From contig JACMOG010000930.1 in the NCBI GenBank assembly GCA_014378125.1, forward strand, positions 1 through 7,305: a DNA stretch of 7,305 bases, read 5' to 3'. This DNA is from Vitreoscilla sp. Its GTDB lineage: Bacteria > Pseudomonadota > Gammaproteobacteria > Burkholderiales > Burkholderiaceae. Below, piece after piece: positions 4,329-7,305 of this stretch (positions within the stretch are counted from its first letter, which is position 1; every line of letters starts with the position of its first letter). Made by a program: the position numbers and the translations under genes. The notes under the pieces were generated by a model. The model was not told where the DNA came from. It saw nothing but the letters and a program-made list of their open reading frames with translations, and did no database searches.

Positions 4329-6141
4329 TCAGCGCGAGCGCTTCGTCGCGGTCGACAGCAACCGCTCGAGCGCCACCGGGTCCAACGGCTTGACCAGGTA
4401 GTGGTCGAAGCCGGCCCGCGCCGCGCGCTCCCGGTCGGCCGGCTGGCCGTAGCCGGTGAGGGCGATGAGCGTCGCGCCCGCGCCCGCGGGGGACGCGCGC
4501 AGGCGGCGCGCCAGCTCGTGGCCGTCCATGCGCGGCAGTCCGATGTCCAGCACGAATACGTCCGGCCGCGTGGCTTGCGCGCGCTCCAGCGCGATCACCG
4601 GGTCGCCCTCGGTCATCACCTCGTGGCCAGCGTCCTCCAGCAGCATCGACAGCATGTGCGCGGCATCCTCGTTGTCGTCGACGACGAGGATGCTGAGCGG
4701 CGTCGGCGCGGCCTCCGAGGCGACGGCGGAGGCCTGCGCGTCGTCCTTGCGGCGATGCTCTTCGCGCAGTTCGTCGGCGAGGTGCTCCATCTTCCGGCGC
4801 GCGTTCACTTGCTCCGTCACCTCGTAGGCGAAGTTGAGGATGCAGGTGGTCAGCCCGCGTTCGTCGTGTAGAGGCTGGTAGACGAAGTTGAAGAACGTCT
4901 GCTCGACGCTGCCGCCGGGGCCCCGGCGCAGCGCCGCGGAGGCCTCGTTGCCGACATACGGAATGCCCGTGCGGTAGACGTCGTCAAGGTGCCTCAGGAA
5001 CTCTTGATCGGCGAGCTCGGGCAGGGCGTCGACGAAGCGCTTGCCCATGATCGCGCGATCTCCTGTGAACATGTCGTAGGCCGGGTTGACAAGCTCGTAG
5101 ACGTGCTCGGGACCGTCGAGCATCGCGATGCCGGCGGGCAGCTCCATGAATAGCTCGTTCAGGTATTGCCGCTGGCGTTCCGCGTTCCGCGGCGCGCGCC
5201 GCGTCGGCGCGCTGCAGGCTGTCGGAGAGCTGGCGCGCCACCAGGTCGAGGAACTGGCGATAGCCTTCGTCGAAGCGCAGCCGCCGGCTCACGCCCAGCG
5301 CGATGACGCCGCGCGACGGGCCGCCGGGCGAGCCTTCCAGCGGAAGCAGCAGCACCGACCGCGCCAGCCCGGCCGAATCGGCAGGCGCGACGTCGACGAG
5401 GCGGGGCGCGGCCCCGGCCCACACGGAGCGCGCGATGGCGTCCAACCGGGCGGCGTCGGCGGGCAGCAGGTGCTCGCCGACACGGCCCGCGGACACGAGA
5501 TCCATGCCCTGCGCGTCCCACAGCCAGGCGTGCGCGACGGGCAGGTCGCTGGCGTTGCCGACGAGCGCCGCCAGCGCCGCCTCGATGGGCGAATCGGCGG
5601 ACGCCTGTTCGGGCCGCAGCCGGCGCAGCGTCTCGGCGCGCCGGTCGGCCAGCACGGAGTCGGTGACCTCGAACACCGGCTGCAGGATGCCGGCGATGGC
5701 GCCCACGTCGTCGCGCAGGGCGCTGAACGTGAAGGTGAAGTACGCCTCCTCGTCGAAGCCGTGGCGGGTGAGCGGGATGTGCGTGCGGTCGACCCGCCAG
5801 ATGCCATCCGTGTCGAGCACGTGGCGCATCCAGGGATGGATCAGCGGATAGGTGTCGGGCCACGACTCGCGGTAGGCCTGGCCGAAGCCGCGCGGGTGGC
5901 GCGGGCCGAGGATCAGCGCGTAGCCGTCGTTGTAGATCTGGGTCTGCTAGGGCCCCCAGAACAGGATGGCCGGCGTGGGCATGGCCAGCACCATCTCGGC
6001 ATAGCCGCGCAGGGACTTCGGCCAGTCCTCGATCGGGCCCAGCGGCGTGCTCGACCAGTCGGTCGAGCGGAGCAGGGCGCTCGCATCGTCGGCGTCGGCG
6101 TCGGCGGTGTGCTTGGAGGACGGGCGGGCGGCGTCGGTCAT
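4329..6141 (-). pseudogene. Broken PAS-GAF-PAS-REC hybrid sensor, kinase core missing
   Basis: From ATG 6141 the frame encodes an N-terminal PAS-like domain (TDWSSTPLGPIEDWP, AILFWGP), then TAG at 5947-5949, then continues in frame with QTQIYNDGY and HPW-RHV. Relatives have Glu at the amber position (WGPEQ), so GAG became TAG. A GAF-like domain follows to about 5190. There the frame shifts by one base: dropping one G of 5180-5181 joins RAAER to ERQRQYLNELFMELPAG. The second PAS domain (PEHVYELVNPAYDMFTG, FFNFVYQPL) runs to EEHRRKD at about 4745, where relatives enter the DHp H-box (RRKDEFLA-LAHELRNP). Instead the linker AQASAVASEAAP leads straight into a receiver with Asp157-Asp158, Asp201, Thr231 and Lys253 (counted from the ATG at 5147). 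About 230 residues of DHp and ATPase are absent. With the two point lesions undone, 603 residues would be encoded. No ribosome-binding site is visible at 6141. A PAS-REC piece from 5147 might still be made. Confidence 0.85.
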
Positions 6142-6144
6142 ACG

Positions 6145-6166
6145 CGGCTTGGCGGCTTGGCGGCTG
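6145..6166. repeat. 8-bp tandem repeat CGGCTTGG, almost three copies
   Basis: Two full copies of CGGCTTGG and six bases of a third lie immediately upstream of the start codon of the broken hybrid sensor gene, where its ribosome-binding site should be. Copy-number changes could alter leader spacing, but with fewer than three copies this is weak. Confidence 0.45.
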
Positions 6167-6256
6167 GGTCAGGGATGTTATCCGCAACGGGGTCGGGGGC
6201 GTTCGGCGCGATTTTTGGCAGGAAGCGTGCCGCCTTTGGCCGGGCCAGCCGCCGTC

Positions 6257-7297
6257 TCAATCGTCGCCGTGGCCCAGCAGCACCTCGTGGTGCGCGCATC
6301 CCGCCGGAATCATCGGAAAGCAGTTCTCTTCCGGCGCTACTTGCACGTCGAGAAAGAACGGGCCGTCCGACTCGAGGCATTCGCGCAGCGCGGCGTCGAG
6401 TTCGTCGCGTCGCTCCACGCGCCGCGCCTGCCAGCCGAACGCGCGGGCCAGCGCCACGAAGTCGGGCAGGGCCTCGGTGTAGCTGTGGCTGTAGCGGCCG
6501 CCGTGCACCATCTCCTGCCACTGCCGCACCATGCCCATGTAGCCGTTGTTCGACAGCACCACCTTCACCGGCGTGCGGTGCTGCGCGGCGGTCGACATCT
6601 CCTGGATGTTCATCAGGATCGACGCGTCGCCGCTGACGCACACCACCAGGTCGGACGGATGGGCGATCTGCGCGCCGATGGCCGCGGGCAGGCCGTAGCC
6701 CATCGTGCCGGCGCCACCCGAGGTCAGCCAGCGCCCCGGGCGCTCCGGGCGCAGGTGTTGCGCGGCCCACATCTGGTGCTGGCCCACGTCGGTGGAGACG
6801 ATCGCGTCGCGGCCGGACAGCGCGCATTGCAGGCGCGTCATCAACGCCTGCGGCGCGATGCAGCGCGCGTCGTCGACGAAGGCCAGCGAGCGGCGATCCT
6901 GCCATTGCCCGATGCGCGTCCACCACGCGTCCAGATCCTGGCAGCGCGAGCCGGGCAGGGCCAGTTCGTGGAGCAGTTCCGACAGCAGTTCGCCGCAGTC
7001 GCCCACCAGCGGCACGTCGGTGAGCACCACCTTGTTGATGGACGTGGGATCGATGTCGATGTGGATGAACTTCGCGGTGGGGCAGAAGCCGTCGACGCGG
7101 CCTGTGACCCGGTCGTCGAAGCGCGCGCCGTCGCACACCACCAGGTCGGCGCCGTGCATGGCCAAGTTGGCCTCCAGCGTGCCGTGCATGCCCAGCATGC
7201 CCAGGAAGCGCGGGTGCGAGGCCGGCACCGCGCCCAGGCCCATCAGCGTGAGCGTGCAGGGCGCGCCGGTGACGTCCGCCAGCGCCGTGAAAGCCGC
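6257..7297 (-). CDS. Acetolactate synthase large subunit, C-terminal part (in-frame TGA upstream)
   Basis: 346 residues of a protein normally about 560-590 long. The enzyme joins two pyruvates (or pyruvate and 2-oxobutyrate) in valine, leucine and isoleucine synthesis, using TPP, Mg2+ and FAD. Seen here: the central domain ([35 protein letters not shown]) and the C-terminal TPP domain ([37 protein letters not shown] with Asp224, then [14 protein letters not shown]), ending at [10 protein letters not shown]. The N-terminal domain with the catalytic Glu lies beyond the window. Family similarity runs back to [13 protein letters not shown], but the codon before it (7298-7300) is TGA. That is either a frameshift or a nonsense mutation, or else an ATG at 7243 starts an N-terminally incomplete protein. 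No ilvH/ilvN regulatory-subunit gene follows, so I do not choose between ilvB, ilvI and ilvG. Confidence 0.88.
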   Translation of the reverse strand, partial: AAFTALADVTGAPCTLTLMGLGAVPASHPRFLGMLGMHGTLEANLAMHGADLVVCDGARFDDRVTGRVDGFCPTAKFIHIDIDPTSINKVVLTDVPLVGDCGELLSELLHELALPGSRCQDLDAWWTRIGQWQDRRSLAFVDDARCIAPQALMTRLQCALSGRDAIVSTDVGQHQMWAAQHLRPERPGRWLTSGGAGTMGYGLPAAIGAQIAHPSDLVVCVSGDASILMNIQEMSTAAQHRTPVKVVLSNNGYMGMVRQWQEMVHGGRYSHSYTEALPDFVALARAFGWQARRVERRDELDAALRECLESDGPFFLDVQVAPEENCFPMIPAGCAHHEVLLGHGDD

Positions 7298-7305
7298 TCA
7301 GGCCG

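Noticed and set aside
4329..5147. PAS-REC as an independent intact 272-residue gene
   Set aside because: The conserved PAS sequence begins upstream of the ATG (ERQRQYLNELF), and there is no ribosome-binding site, so it reads as the tail of the broken hybrid sensor. Expression from the internal ATG is still possible.
6088..6105. GTCGGC hexamer repeated three times
   Set aside because: It lies in the Ala-Asp linker (ADADAD) of the hybrid sensor and is ordinary low-complexity coding sequence.
1..7305. tRNA, rRNA, CRISPR array, insertion sequence, phage or toxin-antitoxin genes
   Set aside because: I looked for them on both strands: no clover-leaf or TTCRA-type signals, regularly spaced repeats, transposase motifs or terminal inverted repeats were found.

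Overview
The window is GC-rich DNA with strongly G/C-ending codons. Its protein families (a GlrK-type kinase, an excisionase-headed response regulator, a DUF1328 protein, PAS/GAF hybrid kinases) fit a betaproteobacterium of the order Burkholderiales. That placement is inferred from protein style; no rRNA or tRNA is present to confirm it.

Layout, left to right. (1) 1-111 (+) is the 3' end of an unrecognised gene. (2) 112-214 is a more AT-rich spacer with two inverted repeats. (3) 215 to about 376 (+) is the N-terminal start of a class I/II PLP-dependent aminotransferase, broken off after about 54 codons. (4) On the minus strand, the Pro-rich lipoprotein gene 482-210 reads straight into the antisense of that aminotransferase fragment. 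It follows glrK (1893-469), a 474-residue sensor kinase matching GlrK/QseE. The expected partner glrR is absent. (5) Divergently, 1990-2913 (+) is a ketopantoate-reductase-family protein, followed by 2982-3581 (+), a response regulator with a MerR/excisionase-type DNA-binding head. (6) Convergent to these, a DUF1328 membrane protein (4189-4019) and a CheY-like single REC protein (4009-3650) form a tight minus-strand pair. Between the converging genes lies a cluster of hairpins and a 13-bp repeat. (7) 6141-4329 (-) is a PAS-GAF-PAS-REC hybrid sensor gene with an amber codon, a frameshift and no kinase core. (8) 7297-6257 (-) is the C-terminal 60% of an acetolactate synthase large subunit. An in-frame TGA sits at its upstream edge, and no regulatory-subunit gene follows it.

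Most of the content is two-component signalling: one complete sensor kinase, two receiver proteins and a wrecked hybrid sensor. I see no new defence, mobile or biosynthetic system. The most informative signals are (a) an apparent deletion scar at about 355-396, which in one event explains a beheaded aminotransferase, a truncated lipoprotein and the missing glrR; (b) the multi-lesion hybrid kinase; and (c) the repeat/hairpin cluster at 3579-3641. Three damaged loci among otherwise intact genes point either to real gene erosion or to errors in the assembly; the sequence alone does not decide which.
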